A stretch of DNA of 64,000 nucleotides from Arthrobacter globiformis (GCF_030817195.1 NZ_JAUSYZ010000002.1:62001-126000); one strand, 5' to 3'. Positions 51,201-60,027 are shown, counted from the stretch's first letter. The notes: generated from the sequence alone by a model not told the origin. Numbers and translations are program-made.

Positions 51201-52538
51201 ATCACGACCTTTAAACTTTATAAGGACACCTTCGGCGACAGTTCGTACATTGTTAACTACCTCCGCGCCCTGGGCTATGACCTCGGCAAGGTGGAGCAAA
51301 CAGGGTCCAACTTCGGGCCGGAGGTGGCACAGGAGTCGCCTTTCCTGTGCTCGGTGGGAACTGGGACCATGGTCTCCGACGGTCTTAACATGATGAATGC
51401 CGATTTTTCGAGCACGTCGTTCCGGCTTTCGAGGGTGCGAATCGCCAACCGCAACTTCTTGGGCAATGACCTGACGTTTCCGATCGGCGCTAGGGTTGGG
51501 GAAAACTGCCTCCTTGCCACCAAAGTGATGATTCCCATCGATGGTCCGGTCAGGACGGACGTGGGACTGCTCGGTTCGCCTGCGTTCGAGATTCCCAGGT
51601 CTGTGCAGCGCGATGCGCAGTTTGATGAGCTCAAGATTGAAGAGGCGAAGAACCGGCTCCTGCCCGCCAAAAACAGGCACAACATCGTGAGCATGGTCCT
51701 GTTCCTCATGATCCGTTGGATCCTCTTGTTTGCGGGAACTCTCTGGGGTGCCGTGGCCGTGACGGCGCATGGCTTCCTTGGTGTGCTGGCTGTGTCCTTC
51801 TCAATGCTCGGCTTTATGTTGTTCCGAGGGCTGCTGGCGGTGCTCGTTGAACGCTCGGTTATGGGCTTCCGCCGCCTGAAGCCGCAGTACTGTTCCATTT
51901 ACGACCCGTACTTCTGGCGCCATGAACGGCTGTGGAAGCTTCTCGCTACGCCGCCGTTCAACGGTACCCCCTTCAAATCCTGGGTTTGGCGACTGCTGGG
52001 CGTGAAGGTGGGCAAGCGGCTCTACGATGCAGGCGTCAACATCCCGGAGAAGACAATGGTGACCATTGGCGACGACTGCGCCTTCAACGAGGGGACGGCC
52101 ATCCAGTGCCACTCGTTGGAAGACGGAACGTTCAAGTCAGACCACATTGTCCTGGGCAACAGGTGCTCCCTGGGCGTTGAATCGTTCGTCAACTACGGGG
52201 TGGTGATGGGGGACGGAGCGTCACTGGAAGCTGACGCTTTGCTCATGAAGGGCGAGGACGTCCCGGAGGGCGCCCTCCTAGTGGGCAACCCGGCGCGCGA
52301 CGTGACCCGACAGCGAGGGACAAAGGCACCGTCGCCCGCTATGTCTTCAGGCCCCCGGCACAGGGCAGCTGCCGGTGCCCCGGCTGCCCGGAGAAGCGAG
52401 GCCGCCGCGGAATCGATGCGGCAGCGTCATCGTGCAACGGCGGATGGGCGGAGCGAGGCCATGGCATCCATGCGGGAAGAGGCGCACCGGAGGTCACACG
52501 CCCAGTCACATCGGCACCGGAGGACGGTGTCACGGTGA
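48213..52538 (+). CDS. Pls/PosA-family single-module nonribosomal peptide synthetase
   Basis: A 1,441-residue membrane synthetase with the layout of epsilon-poly-lysine synthetase. The adenylation domain is at about 50-560 (YIIYTSGSTGRPKG near 200, YGPTEATVTATW near 340, YRTGDLGR near 427, RGYRIELAEIE near 454, SGKADRKRLP near 536). A carrier domain follows at about 570-635 (DLGANSLLMAHF, phosphopantetheine Ser near 598). The rest has about six membrane segments between three hexapeptide-repeat, acyltransferase-like soluble segments. Such enzymes join one amino acid into a homopolymer without a thioesterase. The specificity-pocket residues read D-F-E-C-L-S-V-V-T by my alignment; the Glu suggests a basic amino acid. 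The last 75 residues form an Arg/His/Ala-rich tail. Confidence 0.9.
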   Translation: MTKNVKTRSRGGLRPAELRGILTTGQNGQGPVLTSAFPDHVARWSRGQRLNQLFEDRCDTFVEQGRADQLAVDAEDAVLTYEDLDRRANQLARYLLTAGARPGDRIALLFDQPSYAYVAMLGVLKTHAAYVPLDPGFPPDRLKYIVEDADVTTVLSLSHLQDLLPEVAALTICLDDLHEQVDAQDPSRMEEPLEGGTKDELAYIIYTSGSTGRPKGVAIEHASICNFVRVAAALYGIEPTDRVYQGMTIAFDFSVEEIWVSWLAGATLVPKPAGATLLGADLASYLVAKRISALCCVPTLLATIDEDLPELRFLLVSGEACPRDLVTRWHIPGRRFLNVYGPTEATVTATWALVDPDGPVSLGVPLPTYSAVILDPTENRSLPRGESGEIGLAGVGLARGYVNRPDLTEKAFVPDFLNISNNPSGRIYRTGDLGRINKDGEIEYLGRIDTQVKIRGYRIELAEIESFLLQFPGIAHAVVDTFEPKPGLVELAAFFTPRHDAGNIEAHDIHQMLRTRLPGYMVPAYYEQLDSIPMMASGKADRKRLPRPSERFSMAASGTYTAPATPAEASLAEQLGAILGLDRMSTEAHFFNDLGANSLLMAHFCARVRNNTDLTPPAMQDIYQNPTVRQLASVLTAPQPEPPGAPAEHDGEVVPQAAVKPPTTAEYVMCGAIQLAVFIGYTTYSAWLLVLGFEWASAAQGFVDMWWRSVGYGAAIFVVLSLTPVLIKWILVGRWKPGRIRIWSLNYVRYWIVKTLTRINPLVLFAGSPLYVLYLKLLGAKIGKGVVIFSRMVPACADLLTVGEGTVIHKNSFFLCARARSGVIETGPVTLGKNVLVSEKTTLDIGTSMGDDTQLGHASSLQTRQTVPAGQTWHGSPARPTSANYRRVPVTTCTTRRRVIFSLFQLFGRLFLVLPGGVLVLAALLPSYLDTGHLNPGNPSFFLEVMVLTLVLYCARFIGGLLLVLSVPRILNLFLEAEKVYPLYGIHFSFQRLIARITTFKLYKDTFGDSSYIVNYLRALGYDLGKVEQTGSNFGPEVAQESPFLCSVGTGTMVSDGLNMMNADFSSTSFRLSRVRIANRNFLGNDLTFPIGARVGENCLLATKVMIPIDGPVRTDVGLLGSPAFEIPRSVQRDAQFDELKIEEAKNRLLPAKNRHNIVSMVLFLMIRWILLFAGTLWGAVAVTAHGFLGVLAVSFSMLGFMLFRGLLAVLVERSVMGFRRLKPQYCSIYDPYFWRHERLWKLLATPPFNGTPFKSWVWRLLGVKVGKRLYDAGVNIPEKTMVTIGDDCAFNEGTAIQCHSLEDGTFKSDHIVLGNRCSLGVESFVNYGVVMGDGASLEADALLMKGEDVPEGALLVGNPARDVTRQRGTKAPSPAMSSGPRHRAAAGAPAARRSEAAAESMRQRHRATADGRSEAMASMREEAHRRSHAQSHRHRRTVSR

Positions 52539-52647
52539 CGGAAGTGCCAGGCCCATCGCAGCGCCGCCGCCCATCGCCGCAACCCGCCCGCCGCTGAACC
52601 CGGCCACCGCCAAGCATCAGGAACCGGTACCGACGGTGGTTAGTCAG

Positions 52648-53175
52648 ATGCATGAGATCACGACAGGCAGCAGCATGCCGCCCCCAGTGCAGACGGATCC
52701 CGCAGCGAATGTGCAAGCGGGCGTCACTGTCTATTTCCTGGGCGGGGAGCAGAATTTGCTCTACGTTGAGGTCGACGGGCAGTGGGTGGAATACGCAAGA
52801 TCCGCCCCGCCGCCGCAGGCTCCGGCCGAAATCCCCGCCCAAGTCGGCCCTGATACCCAATCCGGCCCTGATAACCAGGCAGGCCCTGTCCACTGGGCCG
52901 GCTACACCTGCCACAGCCCCCACGAGATTACACGGGAACGCAAGCGCCGGGTCTACTACGACCCGGCCTCCAGGCCGGACGTGTTGAAGGCCGGGAACGG
53001 GGAGGCTGCCGCCCTGCCCTTGCCCGTCCTGGAGCTTGCCAGACACCCCGAGGACCCGGAACCGTGGCTCGATCCAGACACAGGAGACCGGTTTTCCTCA
53101 GTCCAGGCCAGCACGGTCACGAAGCTGCTGAGGTATGCCCCGCGAAAGCCGTTTACGGCTCCGGCTGTTTGGTAA
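52648..53175 (+). CDS. Protein of unknown function downstream of the synthetase
   Basis: A 175-residue protein with a Pro/Gln-rich middle (PPPQAPAEIPAQVGPDTQSG) between a small strand-rich part (QAGVTVYFLGGEQNLLYVEV) and a C-terminal part ending FTAPAVW. No family is recognised and no signal peptide is seen. The start is uncertain: ATG 52648 is the first Met after the synthetase stop, but the open frame extends further upstream. It may be co-transcribed with the synthetase. Confidence 0.45.
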   Translation: MHEITTGSSMPPPVQTDPAANVQAGVTVYFLGGEQNLLYVEVDGQWVEYARSAPPPQAPAEIPAQVGPDTQSGPDNQAGPVHWAGYTCHSPHEITRERKRRVYYDPASRPDVLKAGNGEAAALPLPVLELARHPEDPEPWLDPDTGDRFSSVQASTVTKLLRYAPRKPFTAPAVW

Positions 53176-53255
53176 TACACTGCTCGTTCACACGGAGGTT
53201 TCAGTTTGGCACATTAGTCTGAACGGGTAAGGCAGCCCCAGCTTAGGAGAACGCA

Positions 53256-53480
53256 ATGGCCGATGACACAAGAACCATGGAGTTCGTCGGTCGGGTCGCC
53301 ATGAAGTGGCTCGAAGACTTTGCGGACAATCCCAAGCGCGGAAGCTATATGGAAGCCGTGGCCGATCTGACTGCCCTCATCCTGGGCGGCGCCACTGAAG
53401 CGGCGGGACTTGTAGGTGAGGAAGGCGCCGGAGTCACGGGCCTTCCGGGTGCGCTGGAAGACGAGGCCCAAGCCGGCTAG
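53256..53480 (+). CDS. Small acidic protein of unknown function
   Basis: A 74-residue acidic, Gly- and Ala-rich protein (MEFVGRVAMKWLEDFADNP; then a LILGGATEAAGLVGEEG region). No known family. The ATG has TTAGGAG upstream at proper distance, which supports it as real. It stands alone between the synthetase region and the two-component genes. Confidence 0.6.
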   Translation: MADDTRTMEFVGRVAMKWLEDFADNPKRGSYMEAVADLTALILGGATEAAGLVGEEGAGVTGLPGALEDEAQAG

Positions 53481-53717
53481 GAAGCCACCTGCTGCTTAGG
53501 GCCGGTTCACGTCAGTAACCCTGACCACCGCAGTACCGGTCTCGTCTGAGATCTTTCGATGGGTGAGACGTCACGTATCCCAAAGGTTGTGAGACGGTCC
53601 GTGCTTCCATCGGCCGGCTTATGGGACGTCTCTGGCGTGAAGTCAGCGACGGCTCAATCTGTTGAACGAAAATATTCTCCAGGTTTCAACAAGCGATAGC
53701 AGCATACTCAGAAGTAC

Positions 53718-53840
53718 GTGACGGGAGTTGAGGCTAAGCATTCGGAACCGAGGTTACCTGGCCAAGCCGGCTTTCTGCTTATCATCGGCGGGATGCTGGT
53801 CGTTGCGATTGGTTGTGCCTTCCTGTTCTTTATACTTTAA
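53718..53840 (+). CDS. Possible 40-residue single-span membrane protein
   Basis: GTG 53718 opens a 40-codon frame ending in TAA: a polar start (VTGVEAKHSEPRLPG) and then one hydrophobic helix (FLLIIGGMLVVAIGCAFLFF). The shape is typical of small membrane proteins missed by length cut-offs. The ribosome site is weak (CAGAAG). The preceding gap (53481-53717) shows nothing else. Confidence 0.35.
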   Translation: MTGVEAKHSEPRLPGQAGFLLIIGGMLVVAIGCAFLFFIL

Positions 53841-54206
53841 ATTTTGAAGGTTTTGACACCAGTCGAGTTCCTCTCCGCCTCCGGCCTGACCTGGTCATCA
53901 CATGCCGGGGACAACATCACACCCACTGCGAACCAGCCTGGGCTGGCTTACCCCCTCCGTCTCCACCGCCCTGACCGGACAGCCCACAGCGGTCACAGGT
54001 GACCCGCCGATCATGGTGCAGCGTCTACCAAGGCCAGTCAACCTATTCACAGCGACAACTTCAGCCTCACCGACCGGGCCCATCACCCAGACCGAATGCG
54101 CCATGAAATCAGCGAGGTCACAACGGTCACGGACCATGTCGTTGAGGCCGCACGCCCCACGGCCGGTCCCGGACTGCTGGCTCTCCCACGTGAGAGGATG
54201 TCAACC
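53841..54206. other. Upstream region of the response-regulator gene
   Basis: About 366 bp without a supported gene. Short frames lack ribosome sites and motifs. The response-regulator frame is open further upstream to 54096, but that part has no homology to receiver domains. TTGACA at about 53854-53859 could be a -35 element. Confidence 0.3.
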
Positions 54207-54878
54207 GTGCGGGTTCTGCTCGTGGAAGATGAAGTCCTGCTGGCTGAGGTGATCCGGCAGGGGCTAAAAGCTGCGGGCTTCGTCGTGGACGTTTCCCATG
54301 ACGGTGTGGACGGGCTGTGGGCCGCCACGGAGAACCTGTACGACGTCGTCGTGCTGGATGTGATGCTTCCGGGCATGCACGGGTACGCGGTCCTAAAACA
54401 GCTGCGTGAACGGCAGAACTGGGTGCCTGTGATCATGCTGACGGCCAAGGACGGCGAATATGACCAAACGGATGCCTTCGATCTGGGGGCAGATGACTAC
54501 TTGATCAAGCCCTTCAGCTTCCCCGTGCTGGTCGCTCGGCTGCGGGCACTCATACGCCGCGGCGCTCCGGAACGGCCGGCTACCCTGGCGGTTGGCTCAC
54601 TACGGCTGAACCCGGCAACGCGGCACGTGACCCGAGATGGGCAGGTCATCTCCCTGACCGCCCGGGAGTTCGGTCTGCTGGAATACCTGATGCGCAGGCC
54701 CGACGAGGTTTTGTCGAAGGCCCAGATCCTCGACAACGTCTGGGACCCGGATTTCCGGGGCGATGACAACATCGTCGAAGTGTATATCGGGTATCTGCGG
54801 AGGAAAATCGATGAGCCGTTCGGCCTCAACACGCTCGGCACAGTACGGGGCATGGGCTACAGACTCAGCGCTGACTAG
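54207..54878 (+). CDS. OmpR-family response regulator
   Basis: A 223-residue two-component regulator: receiver domain with acidic pocket in VEDE, phospho-acceptor Asp51 (VVLDVMLPG) and Lys101 (YLIKPFSF), then a winged-helix DNA-binding domain (LTAREFGLLEYLMRRPDEVLSK... region, IVEVYIGYLRRKID). Start GTG 54207 is chosen because GAGAGG lies nine bases upstream; ATG 54198 touches that site. It overlaps, tail to tail, by 14 bp with the sensor-kinase gene on the other strand. Target genes are unknown. Confidence 0.9.
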   Translation: MRVLLVEDEVLLAEVIRQGLKAAGFVVDVSHDGVDGLWAATENLYDVVVLDVMLPGMHGYAVLKQLRERQNWVPVIMLTAKDGEYDQTDAFDLGADDYLIKPFSFPVLVARLRALIRRGAPERPATLAVGSLRLNPATRHVTRDGQVISLTAREFGLLEYLMRRPDEVLSKAQILDNVWDPDFRGDDNIVEVYIGYLRRKIDEPFGLNTLGTVRGMGYRLSAD

Positions 54879-56355
54879 GATTCGCGACGGGGACATCCGC
54901 AGAGGGTTCGGTAATTGGCCGGACCATCGGCGGGAAACTAAATTCGAAGCGGCACCAGCCCTGTAACGTCTCGGTAGCAGTAACGCGACCGTTATGTGCC
55001 TCTACGATGCCACGGGTGATCGCCAGACCCAGGCCACTTCCGCCCTGCTGGCGCGACCGGCCCTGATCCAGACGGACGAAGCGCCCGAAGATCCTTTCCC
55101 TGTCGACCACCGGCACGGGGGGCCCATCGTCATCGATGGTCACAACCACAGCCTGAACCGTCACCGACAGCTTCACGGCAATGGCCCCTGCCGCATGGCG
55201 GTCCGCGTTATCCAGCACATTCCGGAAGGCCTGGCCCAATCGGACCGGATCTCCCGCGATCTTGGCCGGAACGAGGTCAGCGGTAATCCGGTGCCGGCTC
55301 GTGGCGTTCACTTTGCGCAATTCAGTGGCCAGAACATCATCGAGGTCGACGTCCTCACGGCGGACAGCCAGACCTTCATCGTCCGCCTTGGACAACGTCA
55401 GGAGATCCTCTACGAGGCCCTGCAGCCGTTGCGTCTCCTCGGTAAGGATCGGTTGCATCCCCCGCCACGTCTCTCCGGAGGCGTCCGAAATGGAGATGTC
55501 CAGACCCGTGCGGATGGTTGCAATCGGGCCCCGCAACTCATGGCTAGCGTCGGAGACGAACTGCCGTTGCCTTTGATCGCCCGCTTCAATCCTGTCAAGC
55601 ATGGAGTTCATCGTGGCCGCTAGAGCCTGCAACTCGTCACCCGTGCCGGGAACATCTACCCGCTCACCCAGCCTTCCGGCGCCAATGCGGCTGACCTGCG
55701 TCCGGATCGTTTCCACTTGCCGCAGGGAACGCCCGACGAGGAAATGCACCGACCAGGCCACCACGCCCAGCAGCAATGGCATAGCCACCAGCAACAACCA
55801 GGAGACAATCCGGACCGAGTCAGACTGGGGCTGAATGGTCCGGGCCGCCAGAACCCAATACCTGCTGCCTTCATCATCGACGCCCAACACCACGAGATAG
55901 CGTTCGTCACCGTCCCCCAGGAGACCGGGCGCAGACACCTTGTCGGTCGCGATCTGACCCGCAGTCGGCCTAAGCGAACTGAGCGGCGTCTGCAAAATCT
56001 TGGGCTCGGAGGCCCCGACGACCTTCCCTCTGTCATCGATGATCTGCACCAGGGGGTCCTTCTTCACGGTCTCGGCGACCGAGATGCTGGCATCTTCGAT
56101 GTCCAGGTTGTGGACTAATGCTGCTACGTCCTGGACCTTGGTCCGCAGGAAACTGTCTGTACCGGCAACGAGCGCGGACTGCAGTGTCAGGACCAGCAGC
56201 AGCCCACCGGTCAGTAGCGCGACGGCGACGACGGCGACTGCAGCCAGAGCGGACTGCCAACGGAGTCCACGACGCAAAGAGACCCAGCGCCCTTGCCGTG
56301 CTTGTGATAACCGAACCGGGAGCGCGGCGGTGGATGACGGATCCGGTCGGTCCAT
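54865..56355 (-). CDS. Sensor histidine kinase
   Basis: A 496-residue membrane kinase. Two transmembrane helices (about 36-62 and 184-206) flank an extracellular sensor of about 120 residues. A HAMP linker (VGRSLRQVETIRTQVSRIG) follows, then the dimerisation domain with phosphorylated His272 (FVSDASHELRGPI), and the ATPase domain with Asn379/Asn383 (FRNVLDNADRH), DDDGPPVP and GSGLGLAITRGIVEAHNG. It should phosphorylate the OmpR-type regulator encoded convergently. The signal is unknown; the copper genes 1 kb away are one possibility. Confidence 0.92.
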   Translation of the reverse strand: MDRPDPSSTAALPVRLSQARQGRWVSLRRGLRWQSALAAVAVVAVALLTGGLLLVLTLQSALVAGTDSFLRTKVQDVAALVHNLDIEDASISVAETVKKDPLVQIIDDRGKVVGASEPKILQTPLSSLRPTAGQIATDKVSAPGLLGDGDERYLVVLGVDDEGSRYWVLAARTIQPQSDSVRIVSWLLLVAMPLLLGVVAWSVHFLVGRSLRQVETIRTQVSRIGAGRLGERVDVPGTGDELQALAATMNSMLDRIEAGDQRQRQFVSDASHELRGPIATIRTGLDISISDASGETWRGMQPILTEETQRLQGLVEDLLTLSKADDEGLAVRREDVDLDDVLATELRKVNATSRHRITADLVPAKIAGDPVRLGQAFRNVLDNADRHAAGAIAVKLSVTVQAVVVTIDDDGPPVPVVDRERIFGRFVRLDQGRSRQQGGSGLGLAITRGIVEAHNGRVTATETLQGWCRFEFSFPPMVRPITEPSADVPVANPSQR

Positions 56356-56991
56356 GGTTCAAGGATTCAGGCTGAACCGTCCCGGCGCAATGGGAGACTC
56401 TGCCGTCTCAGTTTCCTCTCAGGTGCTTTGCTGATCATGGAAGGTAGCTGGATATGGGGTACAGATACCAAACGAAAGCATCGGACCATGACCGTCATCG
56501 GCAATTGGCCAGACCCAATGTGATGTGAGCAGCGCGGCGTGCCGACTGCATTTACTTCTCGAACTGACGGGCGGTGTGGGTCATAACCTCAACCGCCGGA
56601 TCAACGCAGCAAGAACCTCACGAACCGCCCGGGTCCCCCGGCGTGGTGCCGGCGTAATCTGAAGCCAGGTCGGTGGCGGGAACCTTGACGTTCGAAGCCA
56701 AGTGGGACGGGTACATTCACTGCACACTGTCAATCCATGGCCCATCGGCCTGCGGCCGGTCAGCCAACTTGTTGCGCGCCGATTAGCTCCGTCATGTGCC
56801 GCTCACGTGTCTTACAGCCGAGGCGACTGTTCGTTCGGTGAGACGGCTCAGATCCCAAGCCTTCCGAGACACTGGTGGGCTATTCGTGCATCGACATGAT
56901 CAAACCGGCGGGACGGCGACAATGTGAATCAACGGTTGTACGCTCCGAAGATGCCGGAAACCTAACGGGCGCCCATCCGAAGGAGGAAGGG
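56356..56991. other. 636-bp gap without a supported gene
   Basis: This is the upstream region of the kinase gene. Only short frames without motifs are seen on either strand. No repeat or hairpin stands out. Confidence 0.4.
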
Positions 56992-57146
56992 ATGAACGCT
57001 GCTCTAGCTGTTTGGGCTTGCTGGCTCTATGCGGGGTCGCCCTCGCCGTTTTCGCCGCCGACACCGTTTCCAACGTCCTGGGGATTTTGCTGGGCGTGGT
57101 TGGGATTGTCGGATTCATCCTGGCCAAGATGCGTCGGAGTAAATAG
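56992..57146 (+). pseudogene. Small membrane protein gene with a one-base frameshift
   Basis: ATG 56992, right after AGGAGGAAGG, reads MNAALAV. From 57012 the next frame encodes LGLLALCGVALAVFAADTV, then NVLGILLGVVGIVGFILAKM, ending RRSK at TAG 57144-57146. Adding one T to the TTT run at 57011-57013 joins them into a plausible 51-residue protein with two membrane helices. It is either a real inactivating deletion or a homopolymer sequencing error. The family is unknown. Confidence 0.55.
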
Positions 57147-57282
57147 ATCCCGCAGTTCCTACCGGGTGCGATTCGTCATACCGGTCGCGATTCGGCCACA
57201 CTTATTGGCCAGCGACCGGTCGCGCTCTGCTCAATCGGTTCGGGCCTGTGAGCTGCGACTCTTCGTCCCGAATCTCTTGCTC

Positions 57283-57305
57283 AATATACCCCCCGGGGGT
57301 ATATT
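57283..57305 (+). promoter_or_regulatory. CsoR-type copper operator
   Basis: TATACCCCCCGGGGGTATA at 57285-57303 is the G/C-tract palindrome bound by the copper-sensing repressor CsoR in actinobacteria, flanked by symmetric A/T bases. It lies about 112 bp before the HMA chaperone gene. CsoR releases it when Cu(I) binds, turning on copper export. No csoR gene is seen in this window. Confidence 0.75.
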
Positions 57306-57416
57306 TAAGGTGTTGTCAGTGAAGTGGTATGTCCAGGTCGGGTGAGCCGCCGGCCGTCACAGCCGTTCAACCCCAGCAGCCATCGAATCGAACCGTTTTG
57401 AAGGAATGGAACTGAC

Positions 57417-57725
57417 ATGTGTGGAACTGAATCCCGCAAGGAACTGCCGCTGGTATCGGCCGCGTCCGGCTGCAGCTGCTGCTCAAAGGAAGCCGCCAAA
57501 GAGGTGACCGTGGCCGGGGATGCCGAATACGCCCTCGAAGGGCTCACCTGCGGCCACTGCGTGCAAACAGTTGAGAAGGCCGTCACCGCCGTGGCGGGTG
57601 TTGATGCGGCATCCGTCGTGCTCGTTCCCGGCGGCCGCTCACGCTTGGTTATTTCCGGAGCCGTCGCTGAGGCAGAGCTCCGTGACGCTGTTGTTTCCGC
57701 CGGGTACAGCCTGGCCACCCGCTAA
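57417..57725 (+). CDS. copZ: Heavy-metal-associated (HMA) copper chaperone, CopZ-like
   Basis: A 102-residue protein with an HMA domain (about 36-102) whose metal site is GLTCGHC (Cys45, Cys48). An N-terminal extension adds more thiols (GCSCC, Cys19, Cys21, Cys22). CopZ-type proteins carry Cu(I) in the cytoplasm to the exporter ATPase or to CsoR. The N-terminal Cys cluster is unusual for CopZ and may be a second metal site. It is the first gene after the CsoR-type operator and 69 bp before the ATPase gene. Confidence 0.85.
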   Translation: MCGTESRKELPLVSAASGCSCCSKEAAKEVTVAGDAEYALEGLTCGHCVQTVEKAVTAVAGVDAASVVLVPGGRSRLVISGAVAEAELRDAVVSAGYSLATR

Positions 57726-57794
57726 TCCGGTCCCTCCGCCCTGCCGGCGCCCTTTGGCTCTCGCAGGCCGGTCCGATCCCCGCAAGGAGGAATC

Positions 57795-59936
57795 ATGGAA
57801 GACCACACTCGGCACCATAACCATTCCGCGCCCATCGGCGCCGCCCACGGCACTCCCCCCGCACCCGCCGCGGCTATCGCCACGGCTCCCGCCCACGACG
57901 GCCACCATGAAGGCCACGGCCCCGACGATGACCACGTCGTCCACACCCACGGCCAGCACGCCGGCCACAGCACGGCAATGTTCAAGGACAGGTTCTGGCT
58001 GACCCTGGTCCTGTCGGTGCCGGTGGTCTACTTCAGCCCGATGTTCGCTCACCTGCTCGGGTACATGCCGCCGGAGTTCCCGGGGTCGGCCTGGATCCCG
58101 CCGGTCCTGGGAACGGTGATCTTCCTCTACGGAGGCATGCCGTTCCTCAAGGGCGGCCTGAACGAACTCAGGACCCGGCAGCCGGGGATGATGCTGCTGA
58201 TCGGCATGGCCATCAGCGTCGCCTTCGCCGCCTCCTGGATTACCACCCTGGGCATTGGCGGCTTCGACCTCGACTTCTGGTGGGAACTGGCCCTGCTGGT
58301 GGCCATCATGCTGCTGGGCCACTGGATCGAAATGCGCGCCCTCGGATCCGCCCAGGGAGCCCTGGACGCCCTCGCAGCCCTGCTGCCGGATGAAGCAGAA
58401 CGCATCACCGACACCGGCACCGAGACCGTCAGCGTCTCCGAGCTCGAGTCCGGTGAAACCGTCCTGGTCCGTTCCGGTGCCCGGATGCCGGCTGATGGCA
58501 CGGTCATCGACGGGCAGGCCGAGTTCGACGAGTCCATGATCACGGGTGAATCCAAGACCGTGCTCCGCTCCCCGGGCGACACCGTCGTGGCGGGCACCGT
58601 CGCCACGGACAACACTGTCCGGGTGCGGGTCACCGCCGTCGGGGATGACACCGCGTTGGCGGGGATCCAGCGGCTGGTCGCTGAAGCGCAGGCCTCTTCC
58701 TCACGGGCTCAGGCCCTGGCCGACCGGGCAGCGGCGTCCCTGTTTTACTTCGCCACGGTTGCCGGTGTCATCACGTTCATCGCTTGGACGCTGCTGGGCA
58801 GCGTCCCTGACGCGGTCACGCGCACCGTAACGGTTCTGGTGATCGCCTGCCCGCACGCCTTGGGCCTGGCCATCCCGCTGGTGATCGCCATTTCCACCGA
58901 ACAGGCAGCCCGCGCCGGCGTGCTAATCAAGAACCGGATGGCACTGGAGCGGATGCGCACCGTCGACGTCGTCCTGTTCGACAAGACCGGCACCCTCACC
59001 AAGGGCGAACCCGAGCTCAAAGACGTCACCACGGCTGACGGCATCAGCCCGGAGGAGCTGCTGGCCCTGGCCGCCGCCGTCGAGTCCGACAGCGAACACC
59101 CCGTGGCGCGCGCCATCGTCCGGGCCGCCCGGCAACAGGGCCTGAACATTCCACAGGCCACAGGATTCACGTCCATGACAGGCCGCGGCGTCCGGGCGGC
59201 GGTGGATGGCCGCACCCTGCAGGTCGGCGGCCCGGCCCTCCTGAAGGAACTCGGCATCACGGAACCCGGCACCCTGTCGGCTTCCACCCGGGAGTGGATG
59301 GGACGCGGCGCGGCGGTGCTGCACATCGTGGACGGACAACGTGTCCTCGGGGCCGTGAGCCTGGAAGACGCGGTCCGGGAGGAATCGCGGCAGGCCGTGA
59401 CTGCCCTGCAAAACCGGGGCATCAAGGTCGCCATGATCACCGGCGACGCCCGCCAGGTCGCCGCGGCCGTCGCGGCCGAGCTGGACATCGACGAGGTCTT
59501 CGCCGAAGTCCTTCCCGCGGACAAGGACAAGAAGGTCGCCGACCTCCAGGGACGCGGACTGAAAGTGGCCATGGTCGGGGACGGGGTCAACGACTCCCCG
59601 GCTTTGGCCCGGGCCGAGGTCGGCATCGCGATCGGCGCGGGCACCGACGTGGCCATGGAATCCGCGGGCGTGGTCCTGGCCGGCAACGACCCCCGGGCTG
59701 TCCTGTCCATGGTCGACCTGTCGCGGGCCAGCTACCGGAAGATGTGGCAGAACCTGGTGTGGGCCACCGGCTACAACATCATTTCCGTTCCGCTGGCCGC
59801 CGGGGTACTGGCCTTCGCCGGCGTCGTGCTCTCCCCGGCCGCCGGCGCGGTCCTGATGTCCGCCTCCACGATCGTGGTCGCCCTGAACGCCCAACTGCTG
59901 CGCCGGGTGAAACTGAACCCGTCCGAGGTTCGCTGA
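57795..59936 (+). CDS. copB: CopB-type (P1B-3) copper-translocating P-type ATPase
   Basis: A 713-residue P1B-type ATPase that exports copper (or silver) across the inner membrane. The N-terminus is His-rich (HTRHHNHS, HDGHHEGHGPDDDHVVHTHG) in place of an HMA domain. The transmembrane metal motif is CPH (Cys352-Pro353-His354), marking the CopB subgroup. The phosphorylated Asp396 is in DKTGTLTKGEPE, with TGES near residue 252 and GDGVNDSPALA near 595. AAGGAGGAATC precedes the ATG. Confidence 0.93.
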   Translation: MEDHTRHHNHSAPIGAAHGTPPAPAAAIATAPAHDGHHEGHGPDDDHVVHTHGQHAGHSTAMFKDRFWLTLVLSVPVVYFSPMFAHLLGYMPPEFPGSAWIPPVLGTVIFLYGGMPFLKGGLNELRTRQPGMMLLIGMAISVAFAASWITTLGIGGFDLDFWWELALLVAIMLLGHWIEMRALGSAQGALDALAALLPDEAERITDTGTETVSVSELESGETVLVRSGARMPADGTVIDGQAEFDESMITGESKTVLRSPGDTVVAGTVATDNTVRVRVTAVGDDTALAGIQRLVAEAQASSSRAQALADRAAASLFYFATVAGVITFIAWTLLGSVPDAVTRTVTVLVIACPHALGLAIPLVIAISTEQAARAGVLIKNRMALERMRTVDVVLFDKTGTLTKGEPELKDVTTADGISPEELLALAAAVESDSEHPVARAIVRAARQQGLNIPQATGFTSMTGRGVRAAVDGRTLQVGGPALLKELGITEPGTLSASTREWMGRGAAVLHIVDGQRVLGAVSLEDAVREESRQAVTALQNRGIKVAMITGDARQVAAAVAAELDIDEVFAEVLPADKDKKVADLQGRGLKVAMVGDGVNDSPALARAEVGIAIGAGTDVAMESAGVVLAGNDPRAVLSMVDLSRASYRKMWQNLVWATGYNIISVPLAAGVLAFAGVVLSPAAGAVLMSASTIVVALNAQLLRRVKLNPSEVR

Positions 59937-60027
59937 CCTCAAAGGCACCACCGGCCAATGGGCGACATGGACCAGTGGCCGGTAGCCTAGAAGTCACAGC
60001 AAATCCCGCACAGTAAGGAGGAACACC

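Noticed and set aside
57639..58322. Minus-strand frame opposite the start of the CopB gene
   Set aside because: Antisense of the His-rich region, low complexity, no ribosome site.
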